Assembly: GCA_016806645.1 (NCBI GenBank)
Contig: JACSYO010000928.1
Span: 970,001 to 1,034,000 of the forward strand
Source of the DNA: Ophiodon elongatus
Taxonomy: Eukaryota > Chordata > Actinopteri > Perciformes > Hexagrammidae
Length of the DNA: 64,000 nucleotides
Reading direction: 5' to 3'
Of this stretch, positions 10,165 to 21,891 are shown piece after piece. A program made the position numbers and the translations under genes. The notes under the pieces are model-generated. The model was not told the origin of the DNA. It saw nothing but the letters and a program-made list of their open reading frames with translations, and searched no databases. Position 1 is the first letter of the stretch. Each line of letters opens with the position of its first letter.

Positions 10165-11155
10165 GCACAGATATTATTACCAGTCTTTATGCTAAACTAA
10201 GCTAACCAACTAGCTATTTATTTAACACTTTTCTGCAAGAAAGCAAATATATATTGTCCAAAATGCCAGTAAAATCCTTTAACTGTATATCATGTTATGC
10301 TGGAATACTGTTTTTATGGAATTCTAATAAACTACATAGAACTTCAGTATGTTGTCCACAACTGTTTGACACCATCATAAGAGCATTTGACATCTGCGGC
10401 TTTACATTTCAATCGTAGCTTCGCCTGTCTCTTTTTCAGTCCACCTGTCTTTCTGCCCTCGGTGTCTGTTATTAGCGTCACGTTCAAGCACTGGATAGTG
10501 GCTGTTTAAAACATCTTGCACTTAACATCAAGTTAAAAGTGTGAAAGCGGATGATACAGATATAAAGGGATCAGTTCAGTATGCTGTGGGCTGTGTGTAA
10601 TATATAAAGTTCCAGGCTAGTTTAAATAAATCATGAGTATTTCTTATGACTTTCAGTAGCAGGTCAGTGACAGTGTTTATTACTAAAGGTGGACATCTAT
10701 GTGTTGATCTGTTCCAAGGGCTCTCCTAAGACTAAATATAACCCTGTGAGATCTCCGAAGAGAAACATGAGATCGTCTCCTCGTCCAACTCAACCTTGGT
10801 TGCTATCCCGTCTCACTGGCCTCTGCAACCATGTAACATTACAAGTGCAGTTCAGTGGGTCTGGAGTAAGTTACAGTAGTCTTCTGGCAGCTCCCTGGTG
10901 CAAAGGCAGCCGCGCCTGGCACAGCGGCCCCGGAGGAATGTGTTAACATGACCCAACGTGCGCTTATCATTCTGTGAGACCTTTTAGTCTCAGGTTCTAA
11001 GCCGCCGAAAGGTTTTGGCTCACCTTTTACCTATGTGTTTGGTCTTGTGTGACCTTTTATCCTTTTATTAACACAACTAACTGTCTCCTCAACCTGTCTT
11101 TCTTTTCTCTCCTTTCTCTCCTTTCTCTCTCCCCCCCCCCCTACCCCCCCCCCCC

Positions 11156-11194
<39 letters not shown>

Positions 11195-12506
11195 ACCCCC
11201 CTTTACCCTTTAGCGCTTCCTGAATACGAGTGTATCAAATTTAACAGCCGACTAAAATAATCACACCATAAGTTTCCCTCAGTCTCTCTGTCTGTCTCTT
11301 CCTCTCTCTCTCTGGTCTGCTCCCAGACATATTGGCAAATAGTTGTCCCCATGTCAGTATTTTTCTCCGTAAACACATGTAGTACTCACCCAGTGTGTTT
11401 ACCTAAACACCTGCTTCCCATGATATCATGTTTCAGTTTGACCAAGGCTGTCGCTGACTTCCCATTCAACACATAATGCCCAGGTGGCCTGATTTAGGTT
11501 GTTGGTATCTCTGTTTTAGCAAGTGGCATTTAATTATTTGAAGGACGTCCATTAATGTATCCTCATATCCAAACCTTTACCTTTGACCTACCTGTACGGC
11601 CAATGTGGCATTTGATTTAATTAACAGTTTCCTCTGTTGCTCATTCACAGATATTTTTATACTGCTGCTAACCAAATATTAAATGGTATATACTCACCAC
11701 CTTCCATACTGATATTGCCATCCACTTAATCTTCAGGAAATTCTAAAAACTTCATCCATGACACCTCTTTTCCACTATTCTGCCTCCCAAACATGCACTT
11801 TAATCACATTCCCTACCTCCCGTGACTCCTTCTCATTCCTGAAGTCGGGCAGTGTCTCCAGGCAGAAGATGAGGATGGACAACACAATGACCATGACACT
11901 GATGATGGCTATGATACGTGCGCCCGATGAGGACTCGGGGTGCTCAAACAGCATCCACAGTCTTTTTTGGATCTCGTTCGATGGAAGTGGCCGCTCCTCC
12001 TCTTTTGGAAAACCTTCGTCCTCTTTAAAGCGGTTCACAATGTCCTCGCCCAGCTCGTAGAACATCAGCTCATCCATGAAGATGTCCAGGGGTATGCTCG
12101 GGGGCCTCCGAAGCCTCCCGCCTGACTGGTAAAAATACAGAATGGCATCAAAGCAGGCACGGTTTCGGTCCAGGAAGAGCTCGTTTCGGAGTGGGTCAAA
12201 GTAGCGTGACCTGCGCCTGGGGTCACCAAGCAAGGAGTCAGGGAATTGGGCTAAGGTGCGAAGCTGAGTTTCATATCGCATCCCTGAGACATTGATGGCC
12301 AGTCTCTCACTCAGCGCCCATCCACTCCTCCATATAGACCCAGAACGCCGGCCCTCTTTCTTCTTCTTCTCTGTCTCGTTGCCTTTGGTCTCATTCTCTC
12401 CTTTTTCCTCACAGTTGAGGTGGTTCTTCAGCTGTTTACCGCTCTCTCCATCGCTCTCTTTCCCTCTGCCTCCTCTTTCGTCTTCCTGTGGGTCAATGCT
12501 GTCCAT
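8944..12506 (-). CDS. kcna7: Voltage-gated K+ channel Kv1.7, Shaker class (whole gene, two coding exons)
   Basis: Pore-forming alpha subunit; four copies form a voltage-gated K+ channel in the plasma membrane. Joining 12506-11817 with 9849-8944 gives 531 aa in phase 0. Order: charged N-terminal extension (1-67), T1 tetramerisation domain (about 68-165), S1 (about 198-215), S2 (256-276), S3 (290-310), S4 with the repeated Arg of IRVIRLVRVFRIF (325-337), S5 (358-379), pore helix and selectivity filter TTVGYGD (405-411), S6 with the PVP hinge (438-440), and a tail ending VTQV. A sequon NVS (242-244) lies in the S1-S2 loop. Identity rests on three points: Kv1 genes are normally intron-less in the coding region and KCNA7 is the known exception; the neighbour is fgf21, as on human 19q13.33; the tail resembles the VTEV end of mammalian Kv1.7. 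It is longer than human Kv1.7 (about 456 aa), mainly at both termini. Another Kv1 member cannot be fully excluded without a tree. Confidence 0.88.
10028..10215 (-). repeat. Percomorph repeat copy split by a microsatellite, in the kcna7 intron
   Basis: Reading on the plus strand, GTAGTCCGGCACATAACC and GTTTTTACACTTTTTGGTC precede the AC/ACGC tract, and CCAGTCTTTATGCTAAACTA follows it. These are parts of the same family as the copy at 52437-52740, in the opposite orientation. The middle has been replaced or expanded by the simple repeat. Confidence 0.6.
10098..10162. repeat. Microsatellite (AC)n(GCAC)n
   Basis: A short AC run that changes into about twelve GCAC units; it accounts for the repetitive minus-strand frame here. 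Confidence 0.95.
11131..11191. repeat. Poly-C tract and (CA)n
   Basis: Two C-runs (11131-11141 and 11144-11156) followed by about 17 CA units. Located in the kcna7 intron. Confidence 0.95.
11817..12506 (-). CDS. kcna7: kcna7 coding exon 1 (T1 domain and S1)
   Basis: Codes residues 1-230, ending RNEKESRE at a GAG/GTAGGG donor, phase 0. The reading frame stays open further upstream, but no ATG lies there (only TTG at 12584). The ATG at 12506 has a strong context (G at -3, G at +4), so it is taken as the start. Residues 1-67 are low-complexity, acidic and basic, with a run of four Lys. Confidence 0.85.
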
Positions 12507-12619
12507 TCCTGTGTGTATCGCAGGCCAGGGAATGCTGCAAACCACTCTCCTAAGAATTCGTAGGACAACTGGACTTAAAAGCAAACCCTGTCTGAAACCA
12601 GAGTGATAGTTCCATCAGT

Positions 12620-15600
12620 GGATTTCAATTTCAATTGATTAGCTTTATACATGGCATTAGAAACAAATGGCTATAAGGTAGATACTGTAGCAGGGTCTGT
12701 TTGTATAAACAGTCTCCATGACATATTTAATCGCAGTTAAACATACACATTCACCCAAAAAGTTGCAAAACTGTCCTTTAAAACATTAATAATTAAACTG
12801 AAATTAAAAGGTGAACTGTGGATTAAAAAAAAATGGCAAAGAACAAACAATGTTAGTTTCCAGTTAGCAAGATGAAAACATTTACTCACTAAGTGTAAAA
12901 CAGCTGCAGACAGAGATTAAAGGCAGGATGAAAAATCACATCGTTCGTCTCCTGTGGCTCATCAGGTTGTCTGTGTTTCTCTCTGTCATCATGTTCGCTT
13001 GTCATATAAACAAAGTCCTTGTTTGGCTGTGTCTTTCAGTCCACTGGCAGCTACACTCTCTGACCATGTTGTACACCAACTGCCCTTCCAGTTGTTTGCT
13101 AAGGGATCATCCACGATCTTATCCCGTCCCTTGCTGCCTCACGTTGTCTGTCGTGAAATTTTTTGGGAATGCTGTCCTGTTGAAATTCAATCTCTGCTAG
13201 ATCCCTCCAACCCCTCCCGATCCTTTCCCTCCATTTTAGCTATGAGGCAAGACAACCTTCAACCTCACTATCAAATGTCACCTCTGCCTGGCACTGCATG
13301 GTGTTACACTATTTAACAAGCATGGTACTCTGACTGACAGAGGTCCCTCGCTCTTCCTCATTAACTCAAATGTAATTTGATTTAAACTGCGGAACTGATA
13401 GCTGTAGAAAAAAAAACACATTTAATGTTTGATTACTAAGTTTAATCACAAAATGATGTGCTTAAATTACTTATATATGGATCAGTTAAAATAGTTTTTC
13501 ATTATTATGGGGGATTTAGACTGGCATGGTTTGGGGTATGTTAGTTATTTATATTTTGCAAGCTTGCGCTTTTTATATTAACCAAACCGTAATTTGTAAA
13601 ACAAATGCCTAAATATCTAGATCAAGACAATAACAAACCCCATGATAACATGACATTGTGTTAACAGTTATGTTCACAGAACCTTTACAGTATAATTGAC
13701 ACGCACTGTGAATCTTTTCACCCAATAAAGCAGTGACACTAACCTGCTGTATTTAAACGTGAAGGATACCCCAACATGCTCATTTTTTACCAGAAAGCAT
13801 TACAAACTAGCGGTTAGAAGTTTGTAAAGTAAATTGTAAAATAGTAAATTGTAACTCTAGGCCAATGGGGAGTAACAAGCTGAGGTAACAGGACAAGTTT
13901 TTTTTTGCCTGGGTAAATGGGCTCACATTTGATTATTTGTTGCATATAATCCTCATTTAGCAAAAGTTATTTTTTAGTTTTGTCTTTGATGCTTTGAGTT
14001 TAAATACAATTGGACCCCTTGTTAGCCTCCTCTATACCATCACCTCCAAGTCATGATCAGCCACTTCCAGTCTCCCAATCTGTGGCCACAGGACTGCTGT
14101 GGGTCACACAACATGCTTCAGCAGGAAACAAAGCACTCACCTGAACCACGGAGGACTGGATTTCAGCTTTGCTTTGGATCATGTAGATAGTTGTATCATG
14201 TAAGCTAAGCTTGTGTTACCAGGTACAACGTAATATGGACAATATACAATTAATATCCTTCATTTTGTGGGTTTAAGTTCTCACAAACAAGTTTACCAAC
14301 AGCCGGGAGAGATTATCCAATGGAAATATTCTACTAAAATGCTGTGAATATAATATGATTCAAGCTATTATGTTAAATGATAAACTATGTCTTGCAATTT
14401 AACTTATTGACCATGACTTTGGAAATTACAGAGAGAAACATTTTTTAAAAATCGGCCCTTGCATTTTGGCCTTTTTGCACCTGTTTTTGTATTCAATATT
14501 TGAGATGGAATCACGGGATTGTGTCACATTGCATAGCTCTTTCTTATTGGTAATAATGATAATAATGGTAAAAATGATAATAATGATAAAAATGCTAATA
14601 TTGTGAATAATAATCATGATAATAATTTACTCCAATTTATTTTGACTTTGTGGTTAGAACAAAAACAACCAAATAAATAAAGACTAGATCAACCAATCAA
14701 GCAGATTTACTGTTATTAGTCTTCATCCATGAATCTCCCAAAGCAGACACTACTGTGTATTAACCACCAGAGGGAGATGAAGTTTTAGCACAAAGGAGAA
14801 AAAACTGAAGGAGGCCTATGCCGACATTTCCTCTCAGCTGCCTTCAATCACAGAATAAATACACTGCTCACTGGGCTGCTACATTACATCCCCATTTGAT
14901 GGCATATCATGTCATCAAATGATGTAACTCAGACTGCTTACTATGAATCCTATGACCTTTTGTGTAAATGTGCTTAAAAAGCAAAAAGCTTAAAGAAATC
15001 TATAGTGCGAAAGATTTTTTTTTGATTGAATATCAAGTATTGATTGAATGCAGTCAGGAATTCTTCTAGTTTTAAGGGTGTTAATGATGTGGATATCAAC
15101 CACAAAATGACACCCCATAGAAATGCACTGTTATTTTTAGGATTATGCATCTAAATCTTGGATAAATAAATACTGTGACAGAGAAGTAGTGGCTTCAGGG
15201 TCTCTAAAAGGGCTTTAAAGTCTTTAGCTCATGTAGCTTTGCAGAGCAAACGTGAGGCCTTGTGACTCCCATGAGATGGCTGCACACACCACCACAGAAT
15301 CATCACCACGAAGAACAGTTTAGAAAATAGATGACTCATCAGACCACATTGCTATTCCCTACATGCCGATGGCACATAAGCATTCTCCAAACAGTAGTGC
15401 CAAGATTATTTAGCAACATTGTTCCACTATGCAGGTGTTCCACAAAGATCTCTTAATTGTCCACTTTTCTAATACTTTGATTTGTGTCTGTGATATACAT
15501 CTCATAAAATATTGTCAGACAACTCTAACATAACACTGTTAAGTGGCATTCTCGTTGATGACTCCCCTATGAAACTGCTTCTTCTCAGTTATTTCAAGAT

Positions 15601-18600
15601 TTTCCTCAAAAATCGTACAATCTCAGAATTATTCCGTATCAGTTTAGAAATATTACAAATCCTAACAGATCTGTTTTCACAGATATTAGAGGATAAAGTT
15701 AAATTATTGGATATTGAGCCAGGAAACCGGCACTTGCATTACCTCATCATTCTCAAATATGATGCCACAGTTACAATTGACCTAAAAATGATAGACTACA
15801 ATTATATGACATGTCTTGATGCGACAGTCAGTGGCTGCTAAAGAAACATATTGGAAAGGCTGGCATCAAACTACACCATATCCTTAAACTTCTTGTTGCA
15901 AATTGAATGTGTCATCCTTCAGTTTCTTGGAAGACTTTGGATTTTTATTGTGTCCACACTTCAAGCCAGATTATATCAATCACTGTATTTGTGGTATCCC
16001 GTTTCAGACAGGCTGATAAAGCGTTAACTGAGACAGTCAGTACAGAAGTCAGTGTGCAAAGGAGAACACATCAGTTAGAAATAGTAAACAAACTGACACA
16101 ACATTGATGTCACTTTTTCATTTATTTTAAGTTCATTTCAATGATTTTAAGCAATTTTAATGTCTCTGAAAAAGAATTTAATGACTGTTAATCAGTTATT
16201 CGTCCAAGCTGCTATGGAGATTGGTTCACATTAGATCGCATTGACATTCATACATTTTAAGTCTCAATAGTAGAAATATGTTCAATTATGACACTTTATT
16301 GATATGTTTCTATTTTTTCTTCAAAATATAAAAAGATAGATCATGAACATTCCATTGAAATATACTTTATACAGTTCTTGATGAGTTGTTCTTTGTGTCC
16401 CAACATTTCAAAAATAAAATCCGGCATAAGTCACAACCAGATACTCCAGTGACCACCTCTTCTCCCCATTCACTCTCCTACTAACACCGAAGTACAATGG
16501 ACTGGTACCTAAGTCTGTTTTATACAATTTGATGGAATGTAAAATGAACAAACATCGTTTATCTTTGGAATGCTTACGTAAATGCATGATGTTAGCCTGT
16601 AATATAGCCTGTAATATTAGATGTATGTATATCCTTATGACTTTTGTGGTGTTAGTCACGTTATTTCTAATTAAAATAAGATATTAAATATACTAGAAAA
16701 ATCTATTTAGTATGATAACATTTCCTCTAAAACAACTCTGGTCTTATCACTTTGTAAAATAAAACACTTTTAGATTAGTGTGATTGCTGAGTCACTTTAT
16801 GGAAAGCCATAAAGCCACTACACATGTGGTTGCAATCATCTGAACTGATGACAGAACATCTGTGTCTCAGGGAGCATACAGTAAGTGTCGATCAGTGGCA
16901 TTCGTGGTGCAGATTGCATACAGTGTCCTCAATTTACAAAAACAAAAAAACATAGTCAACAGAAACAGGCACATAAAGAAAATCAATAGGATATTGTAGA
17001 GGATGTGTCAACCAAGGACCACATAACACCTTCCAAACACCTGGAGAGGACATGTCATGATATTGTCACAACACAAAGTTGCCGTTAGGTTAATAGTGGC
17101 ACCTATTTACCATGTAAAGCAGTTTTGTTATTTTGGTTATGTAAGTATTACAACGGAAATCTTTAACATTTTATAACTGACTGACTGCAAACTTTAGAAA
17201 ATAAAACAGACTTAGCACTCTCAACATTGTAACTCATTCTGTTCAATATGACTAAATCAAATGGCAGTATTATGCAATAGAAAAGGAAAGACATCTTTTT
17301 TAGCCTGGCATTGGCAGAGCAGTCACAATGTAGAGAATGAAGAAATGGCAAACGTAACAGTGAGAAATAAAGGAAAAAAAAGACAGCTCTTGGCCATGAA
17401 AACACAAACAGCTGGGTGAAGTTTTTGCAAGTGTGCACACCATTGATAGAAGTTTATCTCTGAAATATTCATAAACATCTTTGTGACCAAAGCTAAACTG
17501 TAGTTTCTTAATGCCTTCCAAAATGGGAACTGAAATCTGGAGCTTTAAAAAGATAAGGGACCAAAATAAAAACCCACGGACCATTTTTGCAAATAGACAG
17601 AAGCTCTAGAACCTGTATAACCTTGAATAGTCTATGTAGTCTACATCACACAATATTCTGGTGAGCCTCCAACCGTAATGTACTTGGAATGGACTGAGGA
17701 CCATTCAGCTGCCTGAGCTGAGCCCTGGACCAGCAGGGCCTGAAACTCACTTAGAATACCAAACGAAGGATGAGGTGCTTGGAGAGCACTCAACAATGAC
17801 ATGCTTTTTTTTGTAACTTTTTTGTAACATCAATCTCCCCTTGGTGGACACTGGTATCTCTCATCCTCTGTTTCTCACAACACTTAACTTAAAGTACTTC
17901 ACTGACATCATTTTGGAAGCTCTGGGTCTCTTTGATTGGTGCTCACATGACTGTGTTGTGTTCTGTAATGAGCTGCCAACAAGCCAGCTGGATGACGGTG
18001 AGTCTGTGGTTAATGACGAATGCAAAGACCTGACCATCTAAAAAAACAAAGACGAGCTACCTCTACACACTCATGCTGACACTGTGAGTGCGAGTAGTTT
18101 TCAGTTGCCTCTCGAAGGAAGACGTTTCTGCTCTACGACACGGCACAGTGTTCATAGTTATCAGGACTGGACTCATGACAAACAATGATAGGAGGCTAAG
18201 GGGATATGTTAAGACTCTGTTCCCCCTCGAGAGATCATCAAGTCATAATGCATGCGTTTTTTACACATCACGGTGAGGTGTTCACATTATCGTTATCTAT
18301 ATACTAGAATTTATTATGTTAGAAAGAAAACACCTACATCCACACACACCATCAACACACCTGAGTCCTTTACACCACACACAAACTTTGGAATGGCAGT
18401 TGGTTCCATGCAAACCTGAAATCTCTCTTGATTGTTCGCCAGTATCGTATCTTTCATAGTCTGTCATTGGTCTTTATTGGATAACCTACACTTGTACTCC
18501 CATTTTTTCTACTTAGGACGGGTGGAACAGAACTGCTTATCCCAGCAGAATCCTGCCATGGGATATCCAAGGGCTTTACAAATCTCTTTATCACTGAGGC

Positions 18601-21600
18601 ATTGAAGATACTCTTGAGGTTCTCCATTTGCCCTGCTACAATCATGTGACAACTCTTGTATTATTGCCAAAGAAAAAAAGCAAACTATGAGTACTATTCA
18701 AGCAGTCAAAGTTGTGGTATGGAGAGCTGTTTTTTTAGAACTGCTGCTGCTGCGGTTGTTGCTGCTGCTGCTACGATAGTTGTGCAAATGATTCGAGGAG
18801 GAAAACATGGACTTTGTGATTAACAACAAACATCCTTTGCGCAAATGCTATAGTTTGGCAAATGATCGCTGTTGATTGAATGGTTAGAAAATATACTGCT
18901 CGATGCATAACAAAGTAAAACTATGGCGGCGGTCGAAAACACTGGAATGGGGAATGTAGGGCAGTAGTAGCAGAGAGATTTCATCAAACAAAACATAGTT
19001 CAGGGTGTACTTTGCAAACATACATGTTTCAATATTCACATTTTTTTTTTTACTTTTCAAAACAAAATATAGCTCTTCTCTTTCATTATAATCTTTTTTA
19101 AAACATTAATTGCATATAACATTTTTTAATTTCGTTTTATATATACTTTTTTTTTTTGTATCTCTAGCACCCTTGTCTTCAACTAAGGGTTTGCAGAAAA
19201 GACAGTCATGCAAACTAGTCATGCTGGTAAACAAAGTTACAAAAATGCATTATCTTTTTTTTCATTTGTTTATCTCAGCGTCCATCCTTTGTCATCCTTT
19301 GTCTGTGTCTTTATCGGCAAGAGTCGGTCATTGCTCATTGTCTTTCAAAATCTTTCCAAGTGCTTGTGGGGAAAATTAATTCACCCACACCCCATACCAA
19401 AATATTCACATCCCAAACCTTTCCAGGACTTTGACTCCATTTCATGATGCCAAATTTTATATTAACATTTGCATCTCTTTTTTTTCTCGTTTCTTCCATT
19501 CTGGACCTTTTCTGCTCAGAAACTTCCTCCGCAGCCATGGATAGTTGATTTGTTTATCAAAATATAGATTTGTTCTCTTTGTACACTTCCACTCTTGGTC
19601 CATTTCTTCTCATTTTCCCTTTGCCTTTGGGCTACCCTGATGGGCCATCCTTATCTTGACATCGACTTGCCTCAGAAGCAGTTGTTGGCAGCAAGAGGGA
19701 CAAGAGAGAGATGGGGCAGTATTCAACTTTAGATTCTTGTGCCTAATTGGCAGTGTCGGCCTTGTGTTTGGAGAAGCATTTATTTGATTGGTCCCTTTCA
19801 AAAATGATAACACAGAATTTCCAGCTAATGAACAGTTTTATGTGATGTAAAAAGTGTCCTTGTGGCAAGGATGTCCTTTTTGTTGTAATTTAGGCAGGCC
19901 AATATCCGTTGATATTGAAGAAAGACTGACAATTGTCTCTAAGACTTTTGTTTTGTCTCCTTGAGTCTTTTTTTGCTCCTCGTGACTGAGCACTGTGTCA
20001 GTCAGACATGGGAGAAATACTTGTAATATTTTAATGTGCATATAAGGATGAGATGCTAGTGGCAGTTAAAGTACTTTTAGAGGAATGTGTACGAAACAGA
20101 GGCAGTGGGCAGTGTGAGGGTGAGTACAAGCCTCATCCTAAATGGAATATTCCTCTTAATCTATTACATTACAGAAGGTCATTCAGCAAGTGCTTGCTAC
20201 AGGACCTTTGGTATTCCACATAGACTTTCAGTCAAGCCCATGTCAGTACATGAGAGATAAAGAGACGTCTTTTTCCACCATTTTCTTTTGGTGAATGTTT
20301 CAGGTGAGTCTAAATGTACAGTAAATGCCATACACCACCTGTTTGAGCTGATGCTACATGTGCTTCATTTGATCAACTTCATAGTTAGTGCTGTTTTTGA
20401 TTATCTCGGTACTCGTGAAGAGGGCAGTGATTCAGTCGGATAGAAGAGAATGGAAGACATAGGTTCAGTGGCAAACATTCTATACAAGTGCTAAACTTGA
20501 ACTAGGGACTATCGTATGGGTGTTGGTAAATACTGTGCATTTGTGATTGATTTCATATGCACTGAAAGACCAATCCTTTGCCTCTCATGTACTATATTTC
20601 TTTTTTCTTCACTGGAAAGGAACCTAAGAGGAAAATGACATCTAAAAGATCCCTTGAATGCATAAATTCCTTTCTCTTCCAACTGTTGATGGATAAAGTC
20701 AAGTTATTCTCCAGCCAACAAATGCTACAATATGTTAGCAGAGATGCTACATTGTTCATTCAGTCCTTTGTGAAGAAGAGTGTTTTTTCAGAAACGTGAA
20801 GTTGCTCAGTTGTTCAGCACTGTATGGTACCGAGTTGGTCATCATACAAGATGGCGAGTATAATGTTGTCAGAGAGATGTCATCTGGAATGTGTAATCAG
20901 GAGTCCTTTTTGCTCCCAAAAGTGTGTTAGTGCAATGCTCAGTCAGTTTTCAGAAAAAAGGGAAAAAAAGGTCAGTCAGACAGTTGTCAAAAATGTTGTC
21001 GGAGTTCCAAGAGGCTGCTTTGGTAACAACGTGAGGAGCAGACCATGTGGTTACTTAATTCATGATTAACCTCTGGTCTCTCTCTTGTCACCCCAAAGAT
21101 CTCCTTTAAACTGTCCATCCGTGTCACACTTGACGCTTACGTGGCTCCCGCCGCAAATTTGTGTTTACCGGTTACTGACTCCTCATTAGAGAGAAGGCGA
21201 ATGCTAGAAACTTAACACTGTGAAGACAAGAACAGAAAGTCATTAATTTTAAGTTCACAGAGAATTACCAGAATTTGTAAGAAATCATGTTCAAGTGAAA
21301 TTGAAACTTAACTAAAACTTGTTACATTACAAACACTAGATTGGTTTATAATAGAGATCCACTAATACAAACCAATCTCATATTTTGGAATTTGCCAATT
21401 ACATTGTTTTTAATAACACAGTTTTATGGTGTTACTAATATTATGTACAATAGGGGAAGTAATCAGGGATTACCATTACCTGTAAACTGCTGGTTAACTG
21501 TGCATGTCAGAATGAAGTGCACACATTTAAACTGTAATGACAACTCTAATACAGCTAAAAAAAACAGTCTATCTCCAACATACAGTACAGAAAGTTGGCA

Positions 21601-21820
21601 CAGAAGTTATTCTTGAATAACACAATCAAGAAATGGTGACAATAAAAGTGGTGTCAGACAACATTAGAAAAACAAACAGTAGACTGAATGAAACAAACTG
21701 CCAGCCAACTGACCAGCACCATGCTCCCACCTCCGCCAAACCTCAGCAAATCATCATCTATACAGTAGAGAATTATGTACAGACCATTTCGAACAAGATT
21801 AGGTGATGACCAGTTATTTA
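12620..21820. other. Gene-poor region, left part
   Basis: More than 9 kb without a gene I can support. Frames are short and show no domains; the longest (15512-15841, plus strand, 109 codons) has no recognisable family. A minus-strand splice-acceptor-like site lies at 21218-21219. The 16.2-21.2 kb part could be a long 3' UTR or regulatory DNA, but the sequence alone does not show this. Confidence 0.4.
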
Positions 21821-21823
21821 CTA

Positions 21824-21824
21824 A

Positions 21825-21860
<36 letters not shown>

Positions 21861-21891
21861 TATGTGTGTGTGTATGTGTGTGTGTGTGTGC
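21824..21891. repeat. Microsatellite (TG)n with CG and TATG interruptions
   Basis: About 68 bases of alternating purine-pyrimidine sequence, including a CGCGCGCG core, of the kind that can form Z-DNA. Confidence 0.95.

Larger units (their letters stand above)
9850..11816 (-). other. kcna7 intron (1967 nt)
   Basis: GT..AG intron between the S1 coding part and the S1-S2 loop. It contains an old repeat copy with an embedded ACGC microsatellite (10028-10215) and a poly-C plus CA tract (11131-11191). Nothing else in it looks coding. Confidence 0.8.

Noticed and set aside
8944..12506. Identity as another Kv1 gene such as kcna10 or kcna2
   Set aside because: Those coding regions are normally intron-less, while this one has an intron after S1 as in KCNA7, and fgf21 lies next to it.
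12507..12584. Upstream extension of the kcna7 reading frame by 26 codons
   Set aside because: The frame is open but begins with TTG, not ATG; the ATG at 12506 has a strong context. It is more likely 5' UTR.
15512..15841. 109-codon plus-strand frame
   Set aside because: No recognisable family, AT-driven composition and no splice or promoter context.
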